Part shown: piece by piece, positions 1-11,640 of the stretch
Position numbering within the stretch: the first letter of the stretch is position 1
How the letters are laid out: every line of letters starts with the position of its first letter
Source of the DNA: Solen grandis
Lineage: Eukaryota; Mollusca; Bivalvia; Adapedonta; Solenidae
Reading direction: 5' to 3'
Assembly: GCA_021229015.1 (NCBI GenBank)
Contig: CM037789.1
Span: 24,468,190 to 24,532,189, forward strand
DNA: 64,000 bases
Notes under the pieces: model-generated
Database searches by the model: none
Seen by the model: the letters and a program-made list of their open reading frames with translations, nothing else
Told to the model about the DNA's origin: nothing
Translations under genes and position numbers: made by a program

Positions 1-898
1 AATAGGGAGGTGGTCTTAATAGTGGAAAAGCGAGGTGGCCTTAATAGTGGAATAGCGAGGTGGTCTTAATAGTGTAATAGCGAGGTGGTCTTGATAGTGG
101 AATAGCGAGGTGGTCTTAATAGTAGTATAGCGAGGTGGTCTTAATAGTGAAACAGCAAGGTGGTCTTAATAGTGGTAAAGCGACGTGGTCTTAATAGTGT
201 AAAAGCAAGGTGGTCTTAATAGTGGAATAGCAAGGTGGTCTTAATAGTGGAATAGCGAGGTAGTCTTGATAGTGGAACAGCAAGGTGGTCTTAATAGTGG
301 TAAAGCGAGGTGGTCTTAATAGTGTAAAAGCAAGGTGGTCTTAATAGTGGAATAGCGAGGTGGTCTTAATAGTGTAATAGCGAGGAGGTCTTAATAGTGT
401 AATAGCGAGGTGGTCTTAATAGTGGAATAGCGAGGAGGTCTTAAAAGTGTAATAGCGAGGTGGTCTTAATAGTGTAATAGCGAGGTGGTCTTAATAGTGG
501 AATAGCGAGGTCTTAATAGTGTAATAGCGAGGTGGTCTTAATAATGTAATAGCGAGGTGGTCTTAATAGTGTAATAGCGAGGTGGTCTTAATAGTGGAAT
601 AGCGAGGAGGTCTTAATAGTGTAATAGCGAGGTGGTCTTAATAGTGGAATAGCGAGGTGGTCTTAATAGTGGAATAGCGAGGTGGTCTAAATAGTGGAAT
701 AGCGAGGAGGTCTTAATAGTGGAATAGCGAGGTGGTCTTAATAGTGGGATAGCGAGCTGGTCTTAATAGTGGGATAGCGAGGTGGACTTAATAGTGGAAT
801 AGCGATGTGGTCTTAATAGTGGAATAGCGAGGTGGTCTTAATCTTGGAATAGCGAGGTGGTCTTGATAGTGGAATAGCGAGGTGGTCTTAATAGTGGA
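1..898. repeat. 25-bp minisatellite array, about 36 copies
   Basis: A direct tandem repeat with unit close to gcgaggtggtcttaat plus agtggaata, period 25 bp, fills the window from its first base to about 898. Copies differ at a few positions (gtggtc/gaggtc, gtggaa/gtgtaa, gcgagg/gcaagg), and one copy near 508-520 is shortened. The left end is cut by the window edge, so total length is unknown. No reading frame or promoter is evident. Confidence 0.97.
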
Positions 899-2039
899 AG
901 TTGTGCAAATAACCTGTTTCCGATTGTCACTCCGTATTGCCGTTAACAACCCTGATGACAATAATAACGCGAAATGTCAACTATTTGTACGTCTGCTCCA
1001 CTATCCGGTTGTTGTTTTTTTTTGGCGAATGTGACTGGATTACTGTGTGACGTAATGCATCTACGAGTATGTATACAATATCCCGCCATCTGACGATGTC
1101 AATTTCACGTCGTCCAATCATATCGCTCAAATCAAATTTTGCCGAACAAAAGCGGAAGTTTATAGTGGAGCAGACTTGATATTTCGCGTTTCACATCGTT
1201 ATGGTTGCCTTTTGACAATGATTCGTTATACCATGTCTTAAATAAATATCGGAATGACAGATGTATGCATAAAATATGATGGTAGCATACATTTGTACAA
1301 ATTTGCAGCCTTCGTAATCAAGGTATTTCAAATTCCGTTCCTCACCATGTTCCAATATACAGCGCAGGAGAACGAAACTTTTCTTTTAAATCGTACATAT
1401 TTTTTATATCAAAATTCCAATGTAATTGGCAATTCTGCGGTTCTGGTGCCTGTACACACAAGGTAGCTCTAGATTTCTTGTTTTAACTAAAGTATAGTCC
1501 CTGTAATGGTACTGCTATATTTCGGACCTCATGGCCTTTCATGGAGATAACAAGGTTTCCTAATGTTACATTTAACTTAGCAAAAAGAATCACTACCGTT
1601 ATAAATGTCACGTGATGATGGAAGGAAGGTTTATTATTTATAGATCTTCAGACAGAGAAAAAGTTATTTTCTAAACAGATTATGTTTTACCACAAGACGA
1701 TAACCGATGTTCATTTTAGAAAACGCCACTCGCTGTAAAATTAAAAAGAATTTAAAAAAAAAAAGGTTATTTTCATATATTTTTAAAAAGATATTTTTAT
1801 TTGTTATCATTTTTTAATTATTTCATCATAATCAATATTATTTGAATGAGAGAAAACTAAGCTGATACATAGAAACAGTTTTTTTAACAATCTTAAAACA
1901 ATATTATACATCAGAAATCCTGATAAATGCCTACTCGTGGTGGCAGAGATCTATGCCGAAGAATGAAAGGGGGTGGGGGTAAATGCGTGGAGATTGAAGT
2001 ACACGATTGTTCACTTAGCGTATAAGGTCGGTGGTTCTA
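899..2039. other. Non-coding stretch with a MITE half and a SINE fragment
   Basis: No convincing exon was found. Bases 1494-1576 match the reverse complement of one arm of the inverted-repeat element at 42510-42660 (shared ctgtaatggt, then the track around ggtttcctaatgtt). The end, about 1926-2039, contains a SINE-tail-like stretch ending ggtcggtggttcta, the motif seen in the SINEs at 5.1 and 31.9 kb, and is cut by the gap. The 70-codon open frame at 1254-1466 has no recognisable domain or splice context. Confidence 0.6.
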
Positions 2040-2139
2040 NNNNNNNNNNNNNNNNNNNNNNNNNNNNNNNNNNNNNNNNNNNNNNNNNNNNNNNNNNNNN
2101 NNNNNNNNNNNNNNNNNNNNNNNNNNNNNNNNNNNNNNN
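2040..2139. other. Assembly gap, 100 N
   Basis: Exactly 100 N, the usual placeholder for a gap of unknown size. The missing 5' exons of the prolyl 4-hydroxylase-like gene could lie here or off the window to the left. Confidence 0.99.
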
Positions 2140-2333
2140 CCACCTGTACTGAGCGGTCAACCTGTATTAACGGCCACCTGTACTAAGCGGTCAAACTGTA
2201 TTCAGCGATCAGTTTTGATACTACCAGCCTAACATTTTTTTCTGTGTTTAACCTTTATTCAGCGATCACCTCTGTTAAACGGTCACTTTCTCTTGTTCTC
2301 TTGTCCGCTTAAGGCAGTTGTGACTGTATGATC
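2140..2333 (+). repeat. Dispersed repeat family H (cggtca-rich), copy 1
   Basis: Rich in short words such as cctgtatt and agcggtca, ending gcagttgtgactgtat. The same layout recurs at 23747-23865 (reverse), 60552-60710 and 62592-62772, with shared ctctgttaa, cggtcac and cttgtt words. Terminal sequences resemble an imperfect inverted repeat (acagtcaaacct type), so a short non-autonomous DNA element is likely. The left end runs into the gap. Confidence 0.7.
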
Positions 2334-2650
2334 AAGTTATCATCTTGTTAAAAACAAAATATTTTAGCATTTTTATTAGAAAAAAAAAGATAAAAATTTG
2401 CCCATAAATATTCAAATTTTAATTAGCACAGCATTTATATCTAAAATTGATATCATATGCCAAGAGTTATATTAATTAAATTCACGATCTCATTAAGTAT
2501 TTGCAATTAACAATGACAAATAGGCCTAAGGGACCGTATTCAATTATATATATTTTAGTATATTACACAAGTCCCTGTTTTAATACTTGCCTATCACTAA
2601 GTATTTTTTGAATCGAGCCAGCTACATTGTATTTATCATACTATATACAG

Positions 2651-3847
2651 AACGAGACAAGACAATCCCGACTGTTCTGCACGTATCTTGGGGAGAGGGA
2701 TCAGTTCGTGTTTTCAAAGCCGGCAGTGCAAGCCGAGGTCCTGAGTCTAAAACCCATGATAGTTCTCTTCCACAATATGACCACTCCCAGTGAACAGAAG
2801 GCCGTCTCCCACCTCGGTCTCAAAAAGGTGAGTCCGTTGCTTCTCTGCATATCTTTCCTCCACGCAACATCTTGCTATTACACCTACTGTAACTACTTAT
2901 TTGCATTTGCATTTACAATAAAACCTCGATTTAAAACCAATTAAATTTGGATCCAAACAGTTTTAGTCCCTGGCTCCGTGTTCTCAAAAATACTAAAGTA
3001 CGACCGCAGGCTCAAATTTGAGTATCATACTCAAATCCCCATTGAAACAAATGGGCATAGTTTGAGTATGAAATCATACTTAAGTACTGTTTTCATTTAC
3101 GAGAACGCGATGCCTGTTCTAGACTATATAGGTAAATTTCACTATTTAAGACCATCTCGCTACTAAAACCTCTTTTCTTTGGAACCGACTGTGGTCTTAA
3201 TCGTAGCAGGTTTTCCTGTCACTTCCCCCGTCACTTTTCGCCCCGCTTTACTTTGACGTATTAGTACCTTCATAGCCATATTCCATATCTCGCCACTGGA
3301 TAGTAATATTCTATTGAAACTTTGTCACTTTGAAGCCATTCAAAAAATAAAATTATTTTTGAAGATGTATGAAATTTAGGGGAGATAATCTGTATTTAAG
3401 TTAACATTGAACCCTATGGAAAATATGCACTTCCTGTGAATATGAAAAACCGAATTTGATTTTACGAGAAATACTCACGGTAGAAATTCTGTTTCAAATT
3501 TCATAAAAAATATATATAAACTTTGCGGTAGGAAATTTGAGGAAGGCACTTTTTTAGTTTTCAGGGGAGATAATCCATGAAAACAGAATTAAGGATAAAA
3601 AAAACTTGTCGCTATATAACTTGTCAATTTGCCCCTAAGATTTTCACACTGTTTGACATCGTTAAAGCTTATATAGTAAAATTAGAGGCAAGACTTTGAT
3701 GGAATTGATGGCTTTTAGGGTACTTATACCTACAGGTAGTCGAACCCTAATACATTACCTACATTAAAAACCATCATAAATAGAAATTGAAACTTAGTGT
3801 TGTGGGTTCGAATCCAACAGGGTCAATTTCTTTTTTTTTTGTTATTA

Positions 3848-3886
<39 letters not shown>

Positions 3887-6800
3887 CTCTTTTACAATAT
3901 ATCTGTATCACATTAAGTTTAAATTTTATGGTATTTGAGAATACATCATACTAAGTTTAAATAGTCAAAAATCAAAACCACTTGGTAAAAGTCTTTTAAG
4001 CTAAGCAAGATACTGACTTCACTTGATTCTCATTGTAGCGTTCCCGTTACTAAGAAATGACTTTCGTTTGCAGATGCGGAATCTGATGATAAAAAATACA
4101 TACAGTAATCCTGATGGAGTTGACAGGTGGGGCTTCCTTACTTGAACCGTTACCGAAATGTAAAAAGTGTACTACATGTGGTTCCTTACAATGCAGATAT
4201 TCCAAAACAAACACACACTTTTAAATTATTAGTATTTCATGTGCGTTTATTAGCATGTTAATGTTTAATTGGTTTTAGACAGACAGACAGACAGACAGAC
4301 AGATATTCATCGAGCATATGTATGTATATACATTATATGCATATACATATATGTGTCTGTGTTTGACAAACCATGCTGATTCAAAAGAAGAGAAGAAAGG
4401 GGGAGAATAAGAGAAAGAGAATAAAAAAGGGAGAAATGAAGAGAGAGAGAGAAAGTTGAAAAACGGAGGAAAAATAGAAAAGAAAATGAAAAAATGTATA
4501 AGGATTATGATGTTGGTGATGATAACGGTGACTGTGGAGGTGATGATGATGGTGGTGTTGTGGTTGATGATGTTGATGATGCTGATGATGATGATGATGA
4601 TGATGATACAGTCGATAACGATGTGTTTTTTTTCACAGTTTGAGGGTGGTGGACAGAACCCATCATCAGTGGATTCCCAGACTGGAAGAACGACTTCAGA
4701 ACATTCGGCTGTCACGTGTATCTCCGGACAGGAGCCACTTCATGGTGCGAACTGACTGTCTACAAACATTTAGCAGCCCTAATCATACAGCAGTTTATTT
4801 TGATTACTTTCCTGATCGCCCACAAGTCATTGTTTATTGTTACAGTAAAATAAAACCACTGTCTTTAACCTCATTGTGGCGCATCCGTGTCCGGACAATT
4901 ATAGACACCGACTTACTGACACGTAGCCTCTTGCCGCTGTCGGTTCGAATCCCGAAAAAAAGTTTGTTCGGAGTCTTCTTGTAAGGAGGCCTTCATGGGT
5001 CAGTGGTTCTGCCCAGGTGTTTCTCACAAATAATATGTGAGGATATTTTATTTAATTTGACCGGGTGTTTGTAGTCGATTACTTTTACCTAGCTCTGAGC
5101 CTCTGTGGGTTCGAATCCAGATAGGGTCACTCGAACTTTCCAGCTGGCTTGTGGTATGCCAGTAGTTCTACCCGGGTGCCTCTGTGCACTCGGGTCCCCT
5201 CCAGTCTGTAATAACTAGTCGTCACTGCATAATGGCAAAGGTACACCCCAGCACAATAACAGATATTTAATATATATTTTTTCTCTTCGCATGTAGATAC
5301 GGAATGTTGGCATGGAGGGACACAGTGGCACTAAAATTGTAAGTGACCTTTAAGGTTTATACAATATATAAATTTGAACAGTGCTATTTTGTTTCGTAAT
5401 CGATTTAAAAAAAATAAAGTTTCAACTTTAATAAATTTGCACTTATGGATATTGAATAATTTATTTATTCTATTTATATTATTTAAATATATACAACCAC
5501 CGTTTCTGAATATTCATGAATATTTCTTATCAGATTGCGATCGACTTAAAACAACTGCATTTGCATGCATATAAAATCGCTTTCATACTTTCTGGTGAGG
5601 CGGCTCTATATTGAATGCCCCTTTTTCTTGTTTTTCAACGAAAAAGAAGTCACATTCTGTTTTCTCATTAAATATTACTGGTATAGCTCCCTTGCTTGGC
5701 ACTCAGCATATAAGAGTAGTTCGAAGACTTATTCGGCCCGGTGTCAGGATAATGAGATTGGATGTGGTATCATGCCGCATGTCCATATCTGTCTCGTATA
5801 GACAAATGTCTCTAAATGACTTACATACTGTCGAAGGAACGTTATTCCCAAAGAACAATTTTATATTCTTGACAGAAATCACGCCAAATTTGCATTTCTA
5901 ATTAATTATGCACAATTCATTAAACCTGTCATCATGTTCATGCTAATTAAAAAACATTGAGCTGTTAACCACGCCCACTTATTACCATAATAACACGCTT
6001 CTCTAAAATTCTATTGAAAATCCTCATGAATATTCATATACATCAGTTAACTGTTGTCTTCTTTTCTATCCTCAGAGCCGGGACAGAACCTATCGACTCG
6101 GAACATTTCTTGTATTTGTAAGTGATGTTCGGTAATCACAACTAATTTCTTTTTACAGTACATTACTCTGTGTCATAAATATAAATTAATATTTAAACAT
6201 GTCATTTTTCTACTCGTAAATCCACTCTTTGAAATGTATGATCGTTCTTTTGAACCATTATTTTAAATACTAGTTTAATCAAAAACTTAAAGTTTTTTTT
6301 ATGGATTTGAGGTATTTTGTGAAACGATTTTCAGCTTTCTCTGGGACAATATGGCGGAGGAGAAGTTGTCTTCCCATACGCAAAAGCGGCCGTAGTCCCA
6401 GAACAGGTAAGTTTGTTTATAGTCAGTAAATTTTCATTTGATCTTTGTTAGTACTTTGATAAAACCCATCGTCGAATACACTCGGCTGATTTTTTCCGTT
6501 TCACTACATGGCAACATGTAAAAAAATGATTGCATCCAGCAGCTGTTCAAAACGGCCTTTATGATTGGTTTTAAAAACGTGATGCGACCAATGAGATGGC
6601 GTAATTTGACACACCCTTAAACGATAAAATCCAGCCGTAAAATCCCACGGTCTATAGATGATCTGTCGATCGGCATTGGGTATTTGACGATGAATAAAAC
6701 CGTTATGTAAATTAATTAATCCATCGATTTTCTAGTTATACCTCTTACACTCGCAGTTTCATTCATTAAACTACCTATAAAGTAACCTTATTTGCACCAC

Positions 6801-8411
6801 AAATTTGCAGCTGCGAAATTGATCAGTTGGTAAGCGCGTCGTACAGTAGGGGTCGTGAGTTCTAGTCCAGCTGAGATTTTTTTTTTTTTTGATACTTGGG
6901 TTATATATTTAGATTTTTTTAATTCTAGTTTTTATACTTCCATTACTTTTAATTATTTATAGAGACGTCGATTTTTTCTAATATGAGGGTCCTGCGCATA
7001 GCATAGACAGGTTCGGTTATAAGGTCAACACAGTAAAAATGAGAAGGGGACAGTATGTTTAATGTAAGCCGTCAATTGAAACATTTTGTTTTTTATCTTT
7101 TCTTGTTAGAGTCTCAAATGACTGTAGTGTTTCTAGTCGCAACTGTATGTCATAACTCAGAAAGTACTTTAGGGATTGAGTTTATACTTTATACAATGGT
7201 CGGAAATTTGTTTTTCTTGAACATATTTCAAAAACTATTGAAGGCATGGGTATCATTCTTTACACATGAGAAGAGTGTGAAGTAACAAAGATCAATAACT
7301 TAATCTTGTCCCATTTTCTTGATTTCTATTAAAATTATTTTGCCTGCAGCAAATTCATTAAGTATAAAAGGTATTGAGAGGATCAATACTAAGAACCACT
7401 CTTCCATTTTTTTTAATTTGACAGAGACCAATAAATAAAAAATCTATCTTACCTGCTGTTATAATAATTAACTTCCCTGATTGTTTACATGCATACCACA
7501 AAAAAAATGAAAGGGATTGGCTTTATAATTCACACATTTTAACTTTCGCTTCTGACAGTGCTCTCAATGATTTGATTTTTAAAAGCTGCTATTTGTGTTT
7601 GTGGAATAAGCAATGTCATTATCATAAATATTTTTAATTAGTAGTACTATTATTGTTATTTGTATTACCTATGTATTTATTATTGCTGCTACTGTTGCTA
7701 CCACTGCTAATACAAATGTATATATATAAAACAAATAGTGTAAATGAATACTTGATCTAGCATACATGCACCTTTCCCAATCTTAGCAGTAACAATTCAA
7801 GACTCGCCTTTCCAATCCATTGCATCGTAAACTGTTCACAAATAAAATCATGTGTCATTTGTGTAAACCAGGTCAACGATTGACTACCTGTTGCACCATT
7901 GTAGCTACTGAATATGTAGCCAATTAGCATATACCTGTAATTACTGTAAAAGCTTATCAGGTGTCCCTGATATTATTCTCGCCGCTAAACAAAAGTGCCC
8001 GCAGTCACAGTTTAGACAATAGTCAATAATTAAAGATGCAGTTTACCTTGTAATAAACGCTCAACGTTTAAAGCCTCCAAGCACCTGTTAGCAGCGGTCT
8101 TTTTTTCTGGTTCCATCCAGTGGCCTGTTTGATACAGTTTGATGTTTGACTTACATACTTAATGGTATTGCAGGGCTCGGTGCTGTTCTATGAAGCGTCG
8201 GCCAATCACCAGGCTACCATCTGTCCAGTCGCCGCCGATACTATGTGGGGTACGTACAGACGGACGGACATATAATACGGACTGACAAGATAGATATGCA
8301 TGCAGACAAGCAATTAGAAAGGACAGACATAAAGACAGACATGCAAAAATGCAGGGAGACATGAATCTGTACAGATGGCAGTAGTTGGACACTCACACAT
8401 ACATACATACA

Positions 8412-8442
<31 letters not shown>

Positions 8443-8678
8443 TCTTTTGTTATACTTGTACATCCAATGTTTAAAAGTATGTTTAACGTTTTGATATAAT
8501 CTTTTATTTAACAATAACATACATTAATCAAATCTTATTCATTGTTTAGTTGATTGATTGATTAAACAAATAATTAATAATGTTATCAATTCCAGTCGGT
8601 CTCTACCCGTTGACAAGAAAACAGAATGACAAAGTTTGCTACGCTGACTTTCTCCTGCGACCGAAGGCTAAACGATAA
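2651..8678 (+). CDS. Prolyl 4-hydroxylase alpha-like protein, C-terminal part, probably catalytically dead
   Basis: Eight exons join in phase: 2651-2827, 4074-4126, 4639-4744, 5297-5338, 6076-6117, 6335-6406, 8174-8249 and 8596-8678 (TAA at 8676-8678), giving 216 residues. Seven exons have AG acceptors and standard donors (gtgagt, gtaagt, gtacgt); the third donor, gtgcga, is weak. The first exon carries the P4HA hallmark SRLFCTYLGERDQF, then EVLSLKPMIVLFHN, which is how animal P4HA catalytic domains begin. Later come QYGGGEVVFPYA (for the family's GGATVFPE) and GSVLFYEASANH (for GTAVFWYN). The family hydroxylates proline in collagen-type chains in the ER with Fe(II) and 2-oxoglutarate. Here the HxD iron site is replaced by GHSGTKI and SRD across an exon junction, the distal His is displaced (NHQATICPV for RHAACPV), and the 2OG-binding Lys is absent (DTMWVG for GNKWVS). 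A binding or regulatory role, or a degenerate paralogue, is inferred. The N-terminal peptide-binding domain and start codon are not in the visible sequence. Confidence 0.88.
2967..3115 (+). repeat. Inverted-repeat family F, uninterrupted copy
   Basis: Begins ctccgtgttctcaaaaatac and ends attcatttacgagaacgcg-type sequence, i.e. the two ends are inverted versions of one another (tgttctcgaaaatacttaag). Inside, tttgagtatcatactcaaat is itself palindromic. Lies in the first intron of the P4HA-like gene. Other copies: 15527-15845, 31673-32089 and 62107-62488. No transposase: a MITE by structure. Confidence 0.8.
3330..3690 (+). repeat. Dispersed repeat family G, plus copy
   Basis: AT-rich stretch containing gggagataatc, acttgtcaatttgcccctaa and gtttgacatcgttaaagctt. 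The reverse complement of 63560-63975 shows the same words in the same order, so these are two diverged copies in opposite orientation at the two ends of the window. Intronic here. No coding potential seen. Confidence 0.75.
3848..3886. repeat. (TTA)n microsatellite
   Basis: About 13 uninterrupted tta units following a poly-T run and a tRNA B-box-like ggttcgaatcc at 3806-3816, so probably the tail of a degenerate SINE. Confidence 0.9.
4920..5262 (+). mobile_element. Two tandem tRNA-derived SINE fragments
   Basis: Two B-box-like motifs, cggttcgaatcccg at about 4942 and gggttcgaatcc at about 5108, are each followed by the same body: a ggaggcctt or agctggctt segment, then cagtggttct or cagtagttct and cccgggtgcctctgtg-like sequence. 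The second copy ends with a degenerate gtcgtcactgcataatgg and caccccagcacaataac tail. Compare the full copy at 31785-32037. The A-box halves are worn. Both lie in the intron before the fourth exon of the P4HA-like gene. Confidence 0.75.
5676..5822 (+). mobile_element. SINE type 2 fragment, headless
   Basis: Contains ggcactcagcatataag, then ggtgtcaggataatgagatt and gtatagacaaatgtctcta. The same order is seen after a tRNA-like head at 43265-43510, in a fragment at 13318-13440 and in reverse at 37075-37200. The tRNA head is missing here. Confidence 0.65.
6519..6700 (+). repeat. Dispersed repeat family E, copy 1
   Basis: Shares with 8890-9075 (same strand) and 31105-31290 (reverse) the ordered words gattggtt, aacgtgatg, gaccaatgagatggcgta, tttgacacac and cggtctatagatgat. 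The three copies are clearly homologous but diverged. Just downstream, 6810-6870 holds a degraded tRNA-like SINE head (gatcagttggtaagcgcgtc and gagttctagtcc) followed by poly-T. Confidence 0.7.
8397..8440. repeat. (CATA)n microsatellite
   Basis: Eleven cata units in the last intron of the P4HA-like gene. The open frames across it on the minus strand, with repeated MYVC, are artefacts of this repeat. Confidence 0.95.
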
Positions 8679-8781
8679 CCCGATGCTACCTAACAGCAGT
8701 AGATAGTACCATCACGTGTAGACACTGAATACTGGAATTATTATACATATACTGAATTCATCTCATTTTGTATTTGTTAGC

Positions 8782-8808
8782 AATAAATGTTGTAAATATT
8801 TCAATAAA
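8782..8808 (+). terminator. Two polyadenylation signals of the P4HA-like gene
   Basis: AATAAA hexamers at 8782-8787 and 8803-8808, about 105 and 125 bases after the TAA stop, are in the right place for cleavage and polyadenylation of the P4HA-like transcript. Confidence 0.6.
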
Positions 8809-8889
8809 ATATTGACTCGTGGAAAGAAACTTTTTACATAAAATACTATTCGTCATGGAGGCCTGAAAGTCGTGTAACTAATAAACAAA

Positions 8890-9075
8890 CGTTGACACTG
8901 TAAACAGCTGTGTAAGACGACATCGATGATTGGTTAAAGAAAACGTGATGGAACCATTTAAATGAAATGGCGTACTTTGACACACTCTAAAACGACACAA
9001 TAAAGGAGTAAAATTCCATGGCCGATAGATATTATCGATCAAGAGGGCGGTGGTACCCGACGATGTACGAATGTT
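8890..9075 (+). repeat. Dispersed repeat family E, copy 2
   Basis: Same ordered words as 6519-6700: gatgattggtt, aacgtgatgg, gaaatggcgta, tttgacacac, ccatggccgatagat and acccgacgatg. It lies 3' of the P4HA-like gene. Confidence 0.7.
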
Positions 9076-10344
9076 GGATTCTCTTCATCACATAACTCAC
9101 GTCATCATTCCATACTGCAAATCTTGATTCTTTTTTTTTTTATTATCCAAATAAGGTAGAAAAAAGTAACTCGAGAATTTCACGTGTTATACGTCATTAA
9201 GTTTGATATATATCACTTGTTATATTACGAAAAAGAAGAATTTTTTTTTTTTTCTATGTGATTTAATTGTAACTGTGTTAACGTAATTAGTATACATTCA
9301 TTTTATTCCGTTTGTTTTTAATATAACTATATGTGTAATAATGTTAGGGTGTCAAGAATATGTAATTACATAGTTAAAATAGCGAGCGCGAGCGCGCGCG
9401 CGTGTGTGTGTGTTAAGTTTAATGTCCTCTTTGTGAGATTGCTCTGATAAATACCTCGTATTTCATGACTGAAAAGAGAAAACTATTTTTTGTTTTGATA
9501 AGAAACCTGATCGTCATAGTGATTCCAAAAAGCCATTTTCGTTTGTATAGAAATTGAAATTATCAATACATAGAATAATACTTCGATATAACTAATGAAA
9601 TAGTCACTGATTTTAATAATAAAAAAATAAATATTTGCTAATCTTTGTTTTTGAATTGTGAAAAGTTTCGAAGTCCACTTACATGTGTAATTGCTCCTGT
9701 GACGTTTGTAGATAATAAAGAATATTGTCATGTACCCGGTTTGTGATTGATTTCTTCTTCTTTCATACGAGTATGAATTCATTTATTTATTTTGTTTCAC
9801 ACATTGAAAATGTTTAATTCAGGTTTACAAAGAAGTTGGTATCATAAAGAAAAAAGATGGATATTCTTTTGATCGGGTATTGGAAAAAACGCAATTAAAA
9901 ACCAAATAAAATTGAGTGGGTAACTGTTTTATGCCATATATAATTGAACTACATGTATATCTATTCGTCCAGCGACTATTCGCGATTTAAAGGTCAAGCG
10001 CAACGATTGATTTTCGTAATATATATTAAAATGTCAGTATAAGACCTACATTTAAACAATTGAAGTCATGTTTACGGTGTTATAAAATCGGCAATTAATT
10101 TTACAAATTGATGCAAGAGGGTTAAAAAATTGTAATTTATCTCGATTTTGTTGAGGAAACATCGATAGAACAAATTCTGCCAGTACAAAAATCAACATTT
10201 CAAGCAAATCCGTTCGGTGCTGGTAACAGTCGATGCAGGAACAATACGGTGTCCTTCGATGGCGGAACAAAATCTCAGCAACTTATATATAAATCAATAT
10301 CAACGGATTAAAAGACAACAAAATTCAAACATTATATATCGTAT
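9076..10344. other. Non-coding AT-rich stretch
   Basis: Poly-T and poly-A runs, a (CG/TG)n patch at about 9385-9412 and short open frames only. I see no exon with flanking splice sites and no recognisable domain. Confidence 0.6.
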
Positions 10345-11640
10345 CGAATGCCATATGGTCCTAACATACTATCCAATGATATATGGTACTAACATAGGCA
10401 CCATAGCTAGTGATATATGGTCCTAACAAAGCTACCGTATCGAATGATATGTGGTCCGAACAAAGCTACCGGTCCTAACAAGCACGTATCTAATGAAATA
10501 GGGTCCTTACATAGCTACCGTATCAAATGATATATGGTCTTAACATAGCTGTCGTATCTAATGATATTTGGTACAAACATAACTACCGAATCTAATGATA
10601 TACGGTCTAACATAGCCACTGTATCTAATGATTTATGGTCCTAACAGAGCTACCTATCGAATGATATAATTACGGTCCTAACATAGCTACAGTATATCTA
10701 TGATATGGTCCATCTAATGATATAGTTAACACAGCTACCGTATCAAATGATATATGATCCTGACATAGCTGTCGTATCTAACGATATTTGGTACTGACAT
10801 AGCTACCTTATCGATAATGTTTTAAACCTACAAATAGCCCCTATCTAATGATATATGGTCCTATTACAGCTAACGCATCTAATGATTACGGTCCTAACAT
10901 AGCCACCATATCTATTGAAATACGGTCCTAACATAGCCACTATATCTGTTGATATACGGTCCTAACATAGCCGCCGTATCTAATGATATATGGTCCTAAC
11001 ATAGCTACCGTATCTAATGATATACGGTCCTAACATAGCTACCGTATCTAATGATATACGGTCCTAACAAAGCCACCTTATCGAATGATATATGGTCCTA
11101 CAAGCCACCGTATCCTATGATATATTGTCCTAACAAAGGCACCATATCTGAAGATATATGGTCATAACAAAGCTACCGTATAGAATGATATATGGTCCTA
11201 ACATAGGCACCATATCTAATGATATATGGTCCTAACAAATCTACCGTATAGAATGATATATGGTCCTAACATAGGCACCATATCTAATGATATATGGTCC
11301 TAACAAATACACTATCTAATGATATATGGTCCTAACATAGGCACCATATCTAATGATATATGGTCCTAACATAGGCACCATATCTAATGATATATGGTTC
11401 TAACAAAGCTACCGTATCGATTGATATATGGTCCTAACATAGGCACCATATCTAATGATATATGGTCCTAACATAGGCACCATATCTAATGATATATGGT
11501 TCTAACAAAGCTACCGTATCGAATGATATATGGTCCTAACATAGGCACCATATCTAATGATAAATGGTCCTAACAAAGCTTACCGTATCGATTGATATAT
11601 GGTCCTAACATAGACACTATATCTAGAGACATATATGTAC
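10345..11640. repeat. 34-bp satellite-like tandem array
   Basis: Direct repeat built on tatctaatgatatatggtcc followed by taacataggcacca, period close to 34 bp. Copies are ragged at the left end (indels, units with agctaccg or agccaccg in place of aggcacca) and nearly uniform from about 11180 to 11590. This pattern fits recent homogenisation or expansion at the right end. Non-coding. Confidence 0.95.

Noticed and set aside
1..898. CRISPR array
   Set aside because: The units are contiguous 25-bp repeats with no unique spacers, and the genome is eukaryotic.
4275..4755. Open frames of 146 and 99 codons over 4275-4755
   Set aside because: They read through (GACA)n, GA-rich and (GAT)n simple repeats; the true coding there is the 106-base P4HA-like exon 4639-4744 in another frame.
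8241..8520. Minus-strand frames with MYVCMYVC runs
   Set aside because: Translation of a (CATA)n microsatellite.
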